DNA from: Brugia malayi
Taxonomy: Eukaryota > Nematoda > Chromadorea > Rhabditida > Onchocercidae
Direction: 5' to 3'
Assembly (NCBI RefSeq): GCF_000002995.4
Contig: NW_025062479.1
Coordinates: 11,451,721 to 11,515,720 of the forward strand
Length of the DNA: 64,000 bases
Part shown: positions 25,370-38,600 of the stretch, one piece after another
Layout: every line of letters starts with the position of its first letter
Numbering within the stretch: the stretch's first letter is position 1
Program-made: the position numbers and the translations under genes
Notes under the pieces: generated by a model
Database searches by the model: none
Told to the model about the DNA's origin: nothing
Seen by the model: the letters and a program-made list of their open reading frames with translations, nothing else

Positions 25370-25462
25370 GCTGCGTATGTGTGTGTGTACATGTATGTTC
25401 TGTACGCCTGTGTATTAGGTGTGTGTGTGTGTGTGTGTGTATGTGTGTGTACATGTGTATGT
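25370..25462. repeat. GT/TG-rich microsatellite
   Basis: Runs of GT dinucleotides with an uninterrupted core at about 25419-25440, interspersed with ACATGTATG elements. Confidence 0.85.
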
Positions 25463-28443
25463 TAACAATCGATGATTGTTTTGAAAGTGATGCCATCAAA
25501 AATATAGCAATATAATAAAAAATATAGCAATATAAAAATATAGCAATCGGTCCTCATGAAATCTAGACTGATGTTCCTCAACCTTTAACCTTTGATTTTC
25601 AACTTCACAACGGTGTTATTCTTAGTATTACTACGACGACTACTACTACTATTACTATTACAATAAAACAATAGCAACAAATAACAGCTGCTCCTACTGC
25701 GATAATTACATTTACAACAATGAATGGTAGCGACAACTATACTACTATTTAAAGTATTTTGAACATTTTTCCATCTATCTCTTTCTGTTTCCTTTCAATC
25801 TCTTTTTTCTCCTTTCATTTCCGGTATATATTTGAAATAAAAGACATTAATTTATTATCAATTTGAACTATTATTAATACATTATTCCTTTGTGAGCATT
25901 CCATTGCTAATACTGCACAATTTGTTGTTAACATTTTTGGTGTTAATTTTTTAACGTGTAAAAGTTGAAATGATATTGAAATATCGGTAATACTGGCAGT
26001 GAAATTATTGCTAGCTTTACTATATGCATTAATAATTGAAAGAAAAAAGGAAATAATAATAAATAAATAATAGTGAGAAAAATGTAAAATTATTGTAGTC
26101 TTTCAAAATGGTGGGGAAGAAAAAATCTTTGTTATATTAGATAATTTTTTATATTTAATCAAATATTTTTATTTTTATGTTAATTAAAGTAATTTGATCG
26201 TTTTATTTTTTTATTATTTCTTTGAAATATTATATGGATATATTAAATTGTTATACGAGAAAAGTTCAGAATAAGAATTTGCATTATGGTTAACAATAAC
26301 GATAAATAATTAACCATTTATATAAGTGCATGCGAAAGGATATGTTAAATAGTCTGATGAAGTATTTTTCAAATAATATTTGTTAATTAAGGCATTTCAA
26401 GAATTTCATACATAGCATACATTCATTAAATTTGTGGATTAATGCATTCAGTAATCGTTTGCCGAGAATAAATTATTATATTGTTTATAATTATCAAATT
26501 TCATTAAATCTGCATTTTAAATATCAAATCTATATTATTCTGAAATAATTTTTGAAATGCTATTTATTTTTCTGTATTTCCATCAGCACAATATAAATAT
26601 CGTTTTTTTTTCTTTCCTTTCATCCTTTTTTTCTTTTTTTGAAAGTCATTTCCGATACATAAATGTATATTTATTATATGCATGTGTATGTTATCACACA
26701 TAATTGTTTATTTAAAAGTTATACTTTGATCAAGTTTTTTCTTTCTTAATTTAATGTTGTTTTTGCATTTTTAATCTTTTCGCCATTGTTGAATTTTAAT
26801 AAAAACGCAGAAAACAAAACAAAAAACAAAAAAAAAAAAAGGATCGATCCATCTATCTCTTCAAGATTTCAAACTTTCAATTTCAATAAATTCTCAAGTA
26901 TCCTAAATTTAATTTAAAATTCAGCTCTCCATTCCCGACCTTTTTTTCACATTCATTTTTAGAAAGAAATATTTTTTGATTAAAACCACAAATAATGAAA
27001 TAATAAATAATAATCATTAAATTATTTAGTAATCGTTTACCAAGCTTTTTTTCTCTCTCACTCTTCATACCTTTTCTTTCCTTTTTACATGTATTTTATT
27101 TTCTGCTTTCTTCTCATTCAACTGATGAGTTGTATCAATACTTTTCCTCTTTCTTCTTTATCGAGTTGTCTTCTAGTTTCATTTGTTTCATTCTCACACT
27201 TTTTATTATATCGTTTTCTTCCTTCTCTCTTTCCTTTCCAAAAGCTTTTCATTTCCTCTCTCTCCCTCTCTCTCACTTGTATCTTTTTCTTCTTCCTTTT
27301 CATTCCTTCTTCTCATTTATCAAACAAATGGAAACAAAAACAACAATAGTTCTTCTTTATAGATTGTTGAAATCATAAATTTCTCTTCCACTCTTCATCA
27401 ATAGCTCCCACTCTCTTGTTTTTTTCTGTTCTTTTTTCAATATTAATTGAAATTCATTAATTAATTAAAGCATCAGAATTAAATAATTGAATAATATACA
27501 TATACACATTTTTTTCATTAGGAAAAAATTGAGAAAGAAAAAGGGAATAATTATTATTATTAATATAATGAATTATTAGTTATTATTACTGTCATTATTG
27601 CTGATATCATTTATCATTGCTAACTTAATACTACCCACCACTTTGAATTTAATTTTATATTTTTTTGCTTCAATTAATTACCAATTAATCTCGACCATAT
27701 CATGCTTACATACTTGCTTTATTCATTTCAAATTTTATCCTTTCAAGATTTACCATTTCTTTAACTATTCATCCTTCTTATTTTGCATCTTTATATCTCA
27801 CTTCTAATTGCTCTGCTGCTTTTTCTTCACCTCTATTTATTTCTCTTTGATTCTCTCCCTCTCCTTTTTTTTCCTTAGTATCTGCATAATTATTTTGTTT
27901 TATTGATGTTTCTAATCGACATCAGTTTTAAAGTTGTTTAAAAAACATAAACATTAAATTGGTTTATACGAAAGATTTAATTCAATTTAACTACTTTTTT
28001 CCGTATGTTTTTCAATTATATACTTTTCTTCCTTTCCTTTCCATCTTTTTTTCATGAACCATATGTATTTTAGTCAATCTAATTATAACGCAGAAGCGTA
28101 AATATATACGTTTACTCTTTCAAAAGAAGTTATTTCCGTAACTGAATCAAATGACCGTGTAATAGCTATCGATAATCTATAACTTTCAGTCATAAAAATG
28201 TGATAGGTTAACAGTTACATTAGTAATCCTTTATTAAGTAATTACTCTAGAAATTTTATAATTTTTATGTCTTTTATTATATTAATTTAGCAGTTCATTG
28301 TTATGGTAATAATTAAATTTAAGTTTGAGAAAACTGAACCATAAATTACCACACATTATGTAAAAATGTCATAGCATTATAGTTGAACACGTATGATTAC
28401 GTTTATTGTATATTTATTGTATAGCTGGAAATTTCTTTTTAAG
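25463..28443. other. Upstream region of the HLH-30/TFEB gene
   Basis: About 3 kb without a supported exon, with many T-rich and TTC-rich pyrimidine tracts on the plus strand (for example 27070-27330). It probably includes intron and regulatory sequence of the gene that follows, since that gene's 5' end was not found. Confidence 0.45.
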
Positions 28444-29933
28444 CTGGATGATTACATAACTGGTAAAATTTTATCGTTAGAAGACGATCAAATGGCCCTA
28501 CGAGAACTGGGCGCTACCAAAGCACAGGCGGTTTGTGTTATAGATTTCCACGGGTAGTTGATTTAAAAAAAAAAAAAAAAAAAAAACGAAGAAAGAAAGC
28601 ACGGAGGTGAGTAGGCAGAAGAAGGAGGAAAATTGATTAGATTGTTGTCGTACGCGATTTAAATAATAAAATTGGCTTTTTTCTTCATGGTTTTGAGGAA
28701 ACTGAACCATAAATTAACATTAAATGAAGTGTTGCATCTTTTATGAATTTATACTTCTTTTTTCCCAATTCAACAAATAGCTTATAATGTTGATGTATGT
28801 AAATTAAATTATAGCTTCCGGTAACTTATGGTTGCACTGATGGCATAACAACACTGACGTCGACATTACGTGGTACTACATCCTCAAAAGGCCGACTAAT
28901 TCCTGGTGCAAATAATTCTTGTAAGTTTTATGTATAGATTTTTGCAAAACTTAGTTTTGCTTCAATTGAATTTTCGAAATTTCTCATATTTCAGTGCAGA
29001 ATACGGTTTCTAGGTACCAGTCAAGTACCTTTATCTTGTTTAGTGGCATATTATTCTTTTTGTCTCTCTATTTTTCTTTTTCCAGTGATGAAAGAAAGGT
29101 AATCTGTTTTAGTTGATTCGGGTCAAAGTATATCGCCTATAAGCTCGATATCAATTAGTGGCTCAAATTGTCGCCAGATAGTATCATCAAGCGCTCCGGC
29201 TAGTAGTTTAGACATGGAAACACTAGTACGGAATGTTAATCAAGATATGGGCAGTGATCAAGATTTCTATCGTGAAAGGAGGAAAAAGGATATACATAAT
29301 ATGAGTAAGTTTATTATATTTTCAAATGTTAGACTCAAAATTTGAAAAGCCAAGAGGTACGGAAATAGCGAAAATATAATTTACGGTGCATGATAACTGT
29401 GGCTTTACTACACTTCAGCACTTTCTTTTTTTTTCAAGATCAAGATCAAAAGTGTAAGAATCGGACTTCTGGAAAGAGAGAAGAAAGAGAATTGGAGAGA
29501 AAAGAATCGGGCCTAAGCTAGGCCTAAGAGCGATTGCTTATAATTGTGATCGCTGAGGGAAGTCCATGATTCTCCATATATGCCATACTGCTCACTATAC
29601 AAAAGCAGCAGTAGATCATTTACTTGAATTTCCATTGCTTAAAAATAGATCAAATAACATTGTCCGCAATTTCCTCAGCAGATAATGTGACATGTTTCTC
29701 TTACAACAATGCTTGTTGGTTTTTTATTTTTTATACTGTTACTTAAATAATTTGTAAATGTTTATTCTTATAGTTGAGCGAAGAAGACGTTACAATATTA
29801 ATGATCGTATAAAGGAATTGGGACTTATGCTTCCTAAAAGTTCATCCGAGTAAGTGCTTCAAAATTTACGAGAGATTCCTTTTTCTGGACTTTTTTCTCT
29901 TCATCAGAATTAACTTTCATCTTTATTATCAGG

Positions 29934-29971
<38 letters not shown>

Positions 29972-31288
29972 CATGTTATACATTTTTTTTTTTTCAAAAC
30001 AATATTTTGAATTAGTCTACTTGTGAGTATTGGTTATCTTTCAGAGAACTGAAGCTGAATAAAGGAACTATATTAAAAGCCTCTTGTGATTATATCCGGC
30101 AACTGCAGAAGGATCGTGAATTGATGTTACGGCAACAGCAATACCAGGCGAGGTTGGAACAGGCAGCACGGATGTATGCTGAGCGAGTTAAAGTTAGTAA
30201 ATTCAGTTGATTTAATTAATTTTCCAGTATTTCAATTTATTCTGTTCGGTAAATTTCACGAGTTAGCTATGGTTAAAATTTCGGACTTCCAGGAACTTGA
30301 AAATCATTTGCAAAAAAATGGCATTGCAATACCGCCATCTTCGGTAAATTTGCCACCAATACCACTATCATCATTTTCGAGCGATGAACGATCAATAAAA
30401 CAAGAACCATTCGATGAAATTCCTCCTTCACCTTCCCACACGTCGTCTAATTGTATTGTTGGTTTTTTTTTTTTTTTGCCTATTCTTTTTCTTTATATAT
30501 ATATATATAGACTGAAGTAATAGCCTAAATGGATTTGTACAGTAAAAATATCTCACAAATTATTGAAAATTTAATTACTTTTTTTTGCTAATATAATGAT
30601 AATGATTTCTAGCGATGTGATAAAAAAAAAAGCGAATTTAGCATATTTTTATCACTTCCTGATTTTCTTTCAGAACTCCACTGGATTTGTGTCACAGTTA
30701 ACTGATACAACAGCTGCCATTTCAATCAATAGTCCAGTATCCAATCTTAATAATCGTCGAGATGGTGGTTCATTTTTGAGGTATATTTTTAAATGAACAA
30801 TCGACAGCATATTCCATTGAGGTAGCTTATGTTATGTTGGTAGTTTTTTAGTGCAACAGATAATCCATATTCTACGAATACTTTTACTCAGTCAAATGCA
30901 CCGTCGTTGAATTCTCAACAACAAGGATTTCCAGATCTTATCATGGATGATTTAAATGCAATGCGTTCCATTTTACAGGTTTATTTTCATGCTATTTGAG
31001 TTTGATTTAGTCTCATCCGACTTTTTTTTTCATTTTTTTTTTCTGCACGAAATATCTGCTTTTAAAATATTTCGCTGTTTCACTTTTGATTAGTTTATTA
31101 AAATTTATTTATAGGATGACCCGATGATATCAGCAGCTGGAACTGGTCCATCACCGTCAACTAATTTGAATAATCAGTTGTCACCGGATATACTCTGGGA
31201 TCATGCCAATTTCTCGCCGGATAATCAACACAATCAAAGAGCTACAACCAATACTTATCATCAGCAAGCCAATATGGATTTCACTTGA
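28444..31288 (+). CDS. hlh-30: MiT/TFE bHLH-leucine zipper transcription factor (HLH-30/TFEB), 5' end missing
   Basis: Orthologue of TFEB/MITF, which drives lysosome, autophagy and starvation programmes through E-box/CLEAR elements. Exons 28444-28530, 28815-28920, 29113-29304, 29774-29849, 30045-30192, 30293-30457, 30674-30780, 30852-30978 and 31115-31288 encode 393 residues. The first visible exon matches the vertebrate activation-domain segment ([14 protein letters not shown]), and LPVTYG corresponds to vertebrate LPVS. The basic region [18 protein letters not shown] keeps the His/Glu/Arg E-box triad; helix 2 reads [18 protein letters not shown] zipper helix leads into [16 protein letters not shown]. 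The C-terminal [20 protein letters not shown] matches the vertebrate MDD...DPLLSS tail. An intron splits the basic region. The donor at 30458 (GTTGGT) is chosen only for phase. No start codon was found in or near the first exon. Confidence 0.9.
29936..29964. repeat. Poly-T tract, 29 nt
   Basis: Uninterrupted T run within the HLH-30 intron that precedes helix 2. Confidence 0.95.
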
Positions 31289-31448
31289 ATACACTGTCCA
31301 TGTTTGGATACTGTTTTTTGATGGTTTTTCAGTTTCAAATATTCCTATAATTACTTTGTTCCTATCATGATCAGTGAACTTCATTTATTTCATGCATACA
31401 GATGCATACATCGTTCATTTTACACATGCTACTCTGTTTCCTCTTGTT

Positions 31449-31510
<62 letters not shown>

Positions 31511-32642
31511 TGCGTTTATCTGCATGTTTTAGAGAACCAGAAATGTTTTTTTTTATTATTATTATTTTAGCTATGTCCTTTATTTTTTGATTTTGTACAG
31601 GGTACATATACGGGATTTTGCTATGCGGGACTGGTGAAATGATTGAGAAAGGAAATAGAATAACAAATGATTTTTTTCGATATTGTTAGCTAGCTTTGAT
31701 ATAACATTTCTGGATTTTGCAAAAAAAAAAAACCGGTAATCCCGCATTGTAAAAATGTTAGCCCCGAAATTCAGGAATTTCATTCATGTTGTGTATGTTG
31801 TCGGGTTTCCCTCTTTTTTTGCAGGAGTTTTATCAATTTTAATTCAATTTTTGTTTCTTTTTGCAAATTTTCTTTCCGACATACTTTTTTTTCCCATGAA
31901 TTTATGATGTTATGGGTTTAAAATTTTTAAGTTTATAAAGAGATATCACTGTCGCAATGTTGAATGAACAAATTGCATTAATCTTTTACTTACTGGATTA
32001 ATTTCAGATTTCAAAGTTCTTTTTCATCATTTTTAAAGTTAACATATATATATATATATAAGCACTTGGTACTATTTCAGAACAAATCAAGTTACAATGT
32101 CCATTTCATAACTTTCTATCTTTTATTATTATTGACCATAACATAGGAATATTAGGAATATTTTTGTCATCATTTGGTCTCATTAATACCCATAAAAATT
32201 CATCATTACAGGCTATGGAAATTTTTTCTAATTGCACTTGGGTGACAAAATTTATGGATTGTTTTATGCAGACCGTACAAATAATGCCTTTTTATCATGA
32301 ACTTTTTTTTTTTACAAATTGAATTCCTCATAATTTGTACACTTTCCATTTTTTTTCCGTCTTTGGTCTGTAAATATATGTAAATGGATTTTTTTCTCTC
32401 AATAGATTTGATACTGAAATGCGGGATATGAGGTTTTTACCTCTTTCTTTTTTTTTTTTTTTTTTCTTTGATACAACCAATTCACACAAATATGAAAGAG
32501 CTTTAAACAAATCAGAATAATTTGAGAATTTTGAAAACTATCTGGTTACTATAAATGATTCATATCATTAAAAAAATTGAAAATTTCTGTGAAATAAAAT
32601 GTGTAACCAAGAATAGATAGTAATTTTTTTTTTCCTTATACA
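31289..32642. other. Shared 3' flank of two convergent genes
   Basis: About 1.35 kb between the stop of HLH-30 (plus) and the stop of the PDZRN gene (minus). It must hold both 3' UTRs. It contains the long TA microsatellite and a second short one at about 32044-32061; no further exon is supported. Confidence 0.55.
31451..31505. repeat. (TA)n microsatellite, about 27 units
   Basis: 55 nt of uninterrupted TA repeats 163 nt after the HLH-30 stop codon, probably inside its 3' UTR. Confidence 0.97.
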
Positions 32643-35600
32643 TCATACAGTGGTAACGGATAAAATTCCGTCAATGGGACGACTAGAAATATCACTATTA
32701 GCATGTGCCATGAATTCTTGAATAGTGGTAAATTTGTCCAGCAATGGATTACCTTTTCGGCGCATCATCTTTTTGCGTGATAACTGTACAATTAACTGAA
32801 GAAAAATGTGGAAGTTTAATGTTCTTATATTACCATTTAATGCATATCATACGGACAGATTCGGATACAGTCGAGAAAAGGAAGTTTATTTTGTTCATTA
32901 CAGTTATAAAATTAGTCGATTATCGCAATCTTTAATTGCATGCAGAATCATCACTCACCTGATCTGATGGTTGTTGATTTCTTTGAGCCATTAATTGATG
33001 ATATCTTAATTTACGTTGTTTTGCTCGTTCCCATTGCTTTTTACGCTCTTCTCGAGTCCAAAATCGACCAGTTTTCAGTTCACTCATTGCATCATCATCC
33101 GTACTTACACCTGTACGTTCCTAAACAACAATTTTTCCAAAAAGAAAGAATTTCTGAAATTTAAAAAAAACGTGAAAAATTTCGCATATTTTAAGCTACA
33201 AATCCAATCAGAAGAAAGAACTAAGTAACTTACTTTATTTAATTGTTCTTCTCGTTCTTTCAGTAATTTATTTCGAATTGGCTTCCTAGTGACATATCGT
33301 GTCCCATCTGAACGCCTTTTAATCTAAAATAGTGTCCTCGTATATGTAGCAAATTGCATCAAATGTTAAGCTATACAAATTTTATAAATTTCTTTGAAAA
33401 TATTTGAAATGATACTACAAAAGATAAATTTTAGTGATTTTAATAATTTCAGTTTTAGAGAATTAAATTTAAAGATTTGAAATTAGTAGAAGTATGAAAC
33501 ATTTGTTTTGGAGTTTTTTTTTTTTTCATTTAATTTATAAGTACAAACGACATAATTCATAATTTTGAACGAACTTGGTGCACTTAAGTATGGTAATATT
33601 GTGAAACATTCATTAAGCAAGCATATAGTCTTAAATAAACTGAAATATAATTATATTTTCAAAATTAAAAAAAAATTCCTCTTACTGAAAGTGAATTAGA
33701 TAAGAGGGAGAAATGGGTCAAACTTTAGTATTTCAGCTTCAACAATATTCTGTAAGATTATTTATTGACGTATAACATCAGATTATTGACGCATTATGTC
33801 AGATTACTACTTCTAATTCGTTATTTTTAATTAATACAACAAATTTTGTTTAGCTTATTTCTGAAAATATTGTCAGTTCTATATGATTCCCGTAAAAATA
33901 AAATTATTCGATAAAAATTATTAAACTTTCATTAGTATTTATTTACTTATTTTAAAATATCTTTTCAGCTAACCAGTATTATATTACTTTTCAAGAAATG
34001 CTTCCTGAAATAGTACCGTAAATAAAATGGAAACAGTAAATGTTCATTCTTTGAGTCAGTTTCAGCAATAAATAATCTTTGGAATACAACAACTGCGAAA
34101 TGTACCACAAATGATGAAATTAATTCAGTTTACAATTGAAAGGCTTGACAAATTGAAAGTTAGTGAAAAATAAAAATAAAAAAAAATAGAAGGTATAAAA
34201 AACAATAAAACAACCTCAAACATTGTTATAGGCAGTATGAAACTTTCAAACAATATTATATAAAGGTAGCAGCTAATTTTTTGGAATGATACTTATTATT
34301 TAATTTTTGCTTTCCTCTTTCTCTCTTTTTTTTTGATTTTCGAAATTCTCGAACTATAAGTAATACTTTGACAACATATAATTTCTGAATTTATTAGCAA
34401 AAAAGAAAGGTAAGAAAAAAAAGAAAAAAAGATTTTCTCATATCAATGATTTAATTAATGCATATATATTATATAATTCAAATATTAATTAGCATTATTT
34501 CTAAAAGTAAAATAAAAATATTCTTTACCTTCCATTCGCATGCTTCTGGAATTTTGTCATTCTGAAATTGTTTCATTATTGTTCCTTCTATCCTTCCCAT
34601 TCCTCTTCGTCTTTCATCATTATTATGATTATTTGTGGTAGCATTATTAATTGTACCACTTTTAGCTGATGTTCGTAGCATATGCGCTTGCTCAACCATT
34701 GCTTCACGTAATAATCGTTGTTGGAGAGCTATTGTTTCCGCTAATTTTTGTGGCATCGTATACATTGTTATGCCAGCTTTATCACTTTAAACAGAAAGAA
34801 AAAATGCAGGTAATACAAATTAATTAATTGATTAATTTAAATAATTTTTTTTCGTTATCATCTTTCTCAACATATTTATTTTGCTATTATTTTCTCTTTC
34901 ATATAATTTTATGCTTTTTTTCTTCATTTTCTTTCTTTTTTTTTTGCTTCAAATTGAGTACAAAATGTGAATTATAAAATAATTCCTGTAATACACAATA
35001 GAAATAATGAAAATTCCATTGAGAATTATCAGACGAAAAATTTGTAAGAACACATTCTTACAAATTAATTCATATTTTTATTATGATTCATCTTATTGGA
35101 ATAATTTTATTATGATTGATTTTATTAAAAATAGGAAGGAAAGAACTTAAATCATATCTTACCTTTGTGACCTATAAGGTTCATTAACCATTTGTTTCAT
35201 CAATGGCCTTTTTCCATCATTCATTCTCAATTCTTCTTCTTCATTTACTTTTGCTGTAACATGTCCTTTTTTTCCACTTTCTCTTAAAATAACCGAATAT
35301 TGTGGTAATCTGAAATTAACAAAATTTAAAAAAAAAAAAACGATTTCTTGATATCCCATTAATTAAACATTTTTTCTTCAATTATGAACTTTAAAATCCT
35401 TATCCCGATATTCACTTTTCTTTTTTTTTTTCTTGAGCAATATTATAAGATAAAAAATTACCTAAATTTAACTTGCGAAATTTGAGAAGTAGATGGCTTC
35501 TGTGAAGCTATACATCGAACTGTATCGCAAGCAGAGCCATCTAATATTGCACAATTATTATGTGATTGCATATTATCGCTACTTCTGAAAATTAATTATG

Positions 35601-38600
35601 ACATTAAAGTAAAGTGTTCTTTACGAAATTATAAAGTTAACCGTTAAAAAATTTTAAAATTAAAAGGAAAAACTTTTTATAGATTTACTTGTCTATTGAT
35701 CGATACTTCAATTTTACATTCGTTCGTTTACATTCGTATATGTGCAAATTAAAGCAAAGTGAGCAGCGATTATTTCGTATAGCCAATAATTTATATTTGT
35801 AAGCAATTAGTAATTTTCTTTTTGGTGCAAAAAAATTGAAATGAAGTTTTCCATTTAATAAAAATTAATTAGAATTAATTAATATAAAATTATCAAATAG
35901 AATCACATTTGAATTTACTTTTTAGTTTGAGCAATTGCATCTGGTTTCAATGGTGTACTGCGACATGATTCACCAGTATTATAATCACTTGATGTATCAT
36001 CCAATTTTCGTTTCACATCATCATTTAATTTATATACATTCTGATCATTGCCTGCTACATGTAGCATCTAAAAATTCAATTAATTGCAATCAAGCATTTT
36101 GATTAGTTGATTGCTAGATTAATGAATTATTTGATTAAATTGCTTTTTACATAATAATAAAATTTATTTTTCGGGATGTGTTACAACTTCAAACAATATT
36201 CATAATTTGCAATTCACAGCTTAAAATTGATGTTAAATTTGAAAACAAATTATGATTAAGTTGTAATATTTTTGATGTTTTTTCATAAATGAATCTTTTT
36301 ACATTTCATTTGACTAATTATTGCCACTTCTCCTCTTCAACGCTAATTATTAAAAATATTTATGAATGAATAAATTTACCTTAGGAAAACCACGTCCACT
36401 ATCACTATGTTTCAAGATTAGCCTATCACATTCCATACGTATAGTTTCCATTTCCCGATGTAACGATGCTAATTCGCGTTCTAAAGAACACTCACTTGCG
36501 CATCTAAAAATAAAAATTTAGTTGAATTCAAATTCAAATCAAGTCAAAACTTATCTATAAACGTAAAAAGAAAAACTTAGCTCAAAAAGAAAATAAAGAA
36601 AAAAAAAAGCTTAGAAAACAATCCAAAATTGCTAAATTTAACAAAGTAATTCCTGGTCCTTTTTTTTTTCCTTCGGGAGTTTTTCTGAAAGCTGATATGT
36701 AAATTATTTTAATCAAACCTTCTCAAACTAAAATCAGTTACTTCCGGTAAATCATTCAGTGAATCCATTGATTGATTTAAACTGCTTGCTATTGGAGCAG
36801 GTAATAATTCCGGATCCGAATCAGTCATTCTTGATAGTCCAGAATCCTAGGACAAAATATATTGCATTAAGTAACATAGCAATCTCCACTGATTAGATAC
36901 GTACGAATAAATTAAACATTAAAAAATCAATACTAGAAAATATAATCCAGGGAAGTTTTGTCGATTTTAAAGTTTTGATTCAACAATACCTCTCTTTCTC
37001 TCCCTTTCTCTTTTTCTACAAAATAAAAATGAATTTTCTGGATAAAGATTTCAAGAATATTTCCGCTTTCAAATAATCCTGAAATCCTTTACTATCCAAA
37101 ATGTGTTATATTAGAAAACAATTAACCTTTTCAAGGGTGGAATTACTGGAATTAGCATCGGTGAGTGCACTTTTATCGTCATCATTACAACCTTCACCCG
37201 TTGGTTCCAATAACAATTCAAATTCTTCATTCTAAACAAGAAAAAAAAGAAATTGAAATTTACAAATTTTTAAATTTTTTCATCTATTATCTATTATCAC
37301 TTATTTTATTATCTATATATTATTCATTTACTTAAGTAGTATAATAATTATTCACTTAATAATATTAGTTATACATATACACACACATACCCAAACTACA
37401 TACATACATACACTCCTGTTGCTTCTAATAGTTACAAATAATTAATTAAAATAAAAGAAGTAACCTGAATAGAACGAGCAAGTAGCAAAGATATTTCATT
37501 ACCGCTATTACGAAATTGTTTTACAGCATTAGCACGACTATAAATTGTTTCACCGTTTACCTATAATAATACATTGTTTAGATTTATTGCAATAATTTCA
37601 AAAATTTTAAAAATAAAGAAGAATTCTTTTAACTTGTCTTCTTTGTTTTTTTGCCTTAACAATTGTTGCATTCAATTTTGAAAAGAAAAGAAAATTTTAA
37701 TCCTTTTCTCTCTTTTGTTTAAACTTTTCGAAATGAAAACGACAAATGCACACCTGCAATATTTGATCACCCGGCCTAAGACGCCCATCACGATCTGCGA
37801 CACTTCCACTTTCAACCTAAAAAATTTACACTATTAAATTTATAATGAGCATGCAATGAGTATTTGCCAGTATTTAATAATTCAAAATTTAAATGACTTT
37901 TTATAAACACTGTAAAGAATAAAGTTTAACTCATTGAATTCAATTTCTTATCATATTAATATATCAATAATAAAAAATTTTAAACAATCAGAAAAAAATT
38001 TTTTAAACTAATTTTTATGAACATAGTGTGTAGAAAATATGATCTAAAATATAAAAATATTGAAACATTCCATTTAAATAATCATTTATTAACAAAGCAC
38101 TAAAATGTTTATTTAAACTACATTTGCTAAATGAATGGTAAAATCATATCAAATGTAATTATTTGTTACTTATCTTAACTTTTAAAAAATAATAAATATC
38201 AAGTAACCTCGCCAATGAATATATCAGTATCATTATTGTTTGCAGTGTCGTAATATAATTTTAAGCCTAAACGTGGACAATTTTTTGATTTTTCCAATAT
38301 AACTTCCTGCAAAAGAAAAATTTTTAAAGAAAAATAATAATTATACTTAATCAACAAAGAAAGAAAAAACAAAAACTTTTTCGGACTTCAAGAATAAATA
38401 TAAATTTTTTTTTCATCTTTCAACTAAATCAACAAATTTTTAAATTCTAAAAACAAAGTTTAGAAATTTTTGCAACATTTTCTTCTTAAGCATCTTTTTC
38501 GTCTCGTTGTTCTTTTTTTTTTTCTTTTTTCTTCCTTTTAGTAAAGATGGTATGATTGTAAAATAAAATTATCATCAGAAGTTATCCATAAATTTGCAAA

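Noticed and set aside
25311..25515. His-Thr or Cys-Val rich open frames across the GT repeat
   Set aside because: Microsatellite translation in both directions; no splice context or similarity.
27089..27378. Overlapping Ser/Phe/Leu-rich open frames upstream of HLH-30
   Set aside because: They translate a long pyrimidine tract in several frames at once, a sign of low complexity rather than coding.
31371..31607. Open frames on both strands through the TA repeat encoding alternating Tyr-Ile
   Set aside because: Translation of a simple dinucleotide repeat, not a gene.
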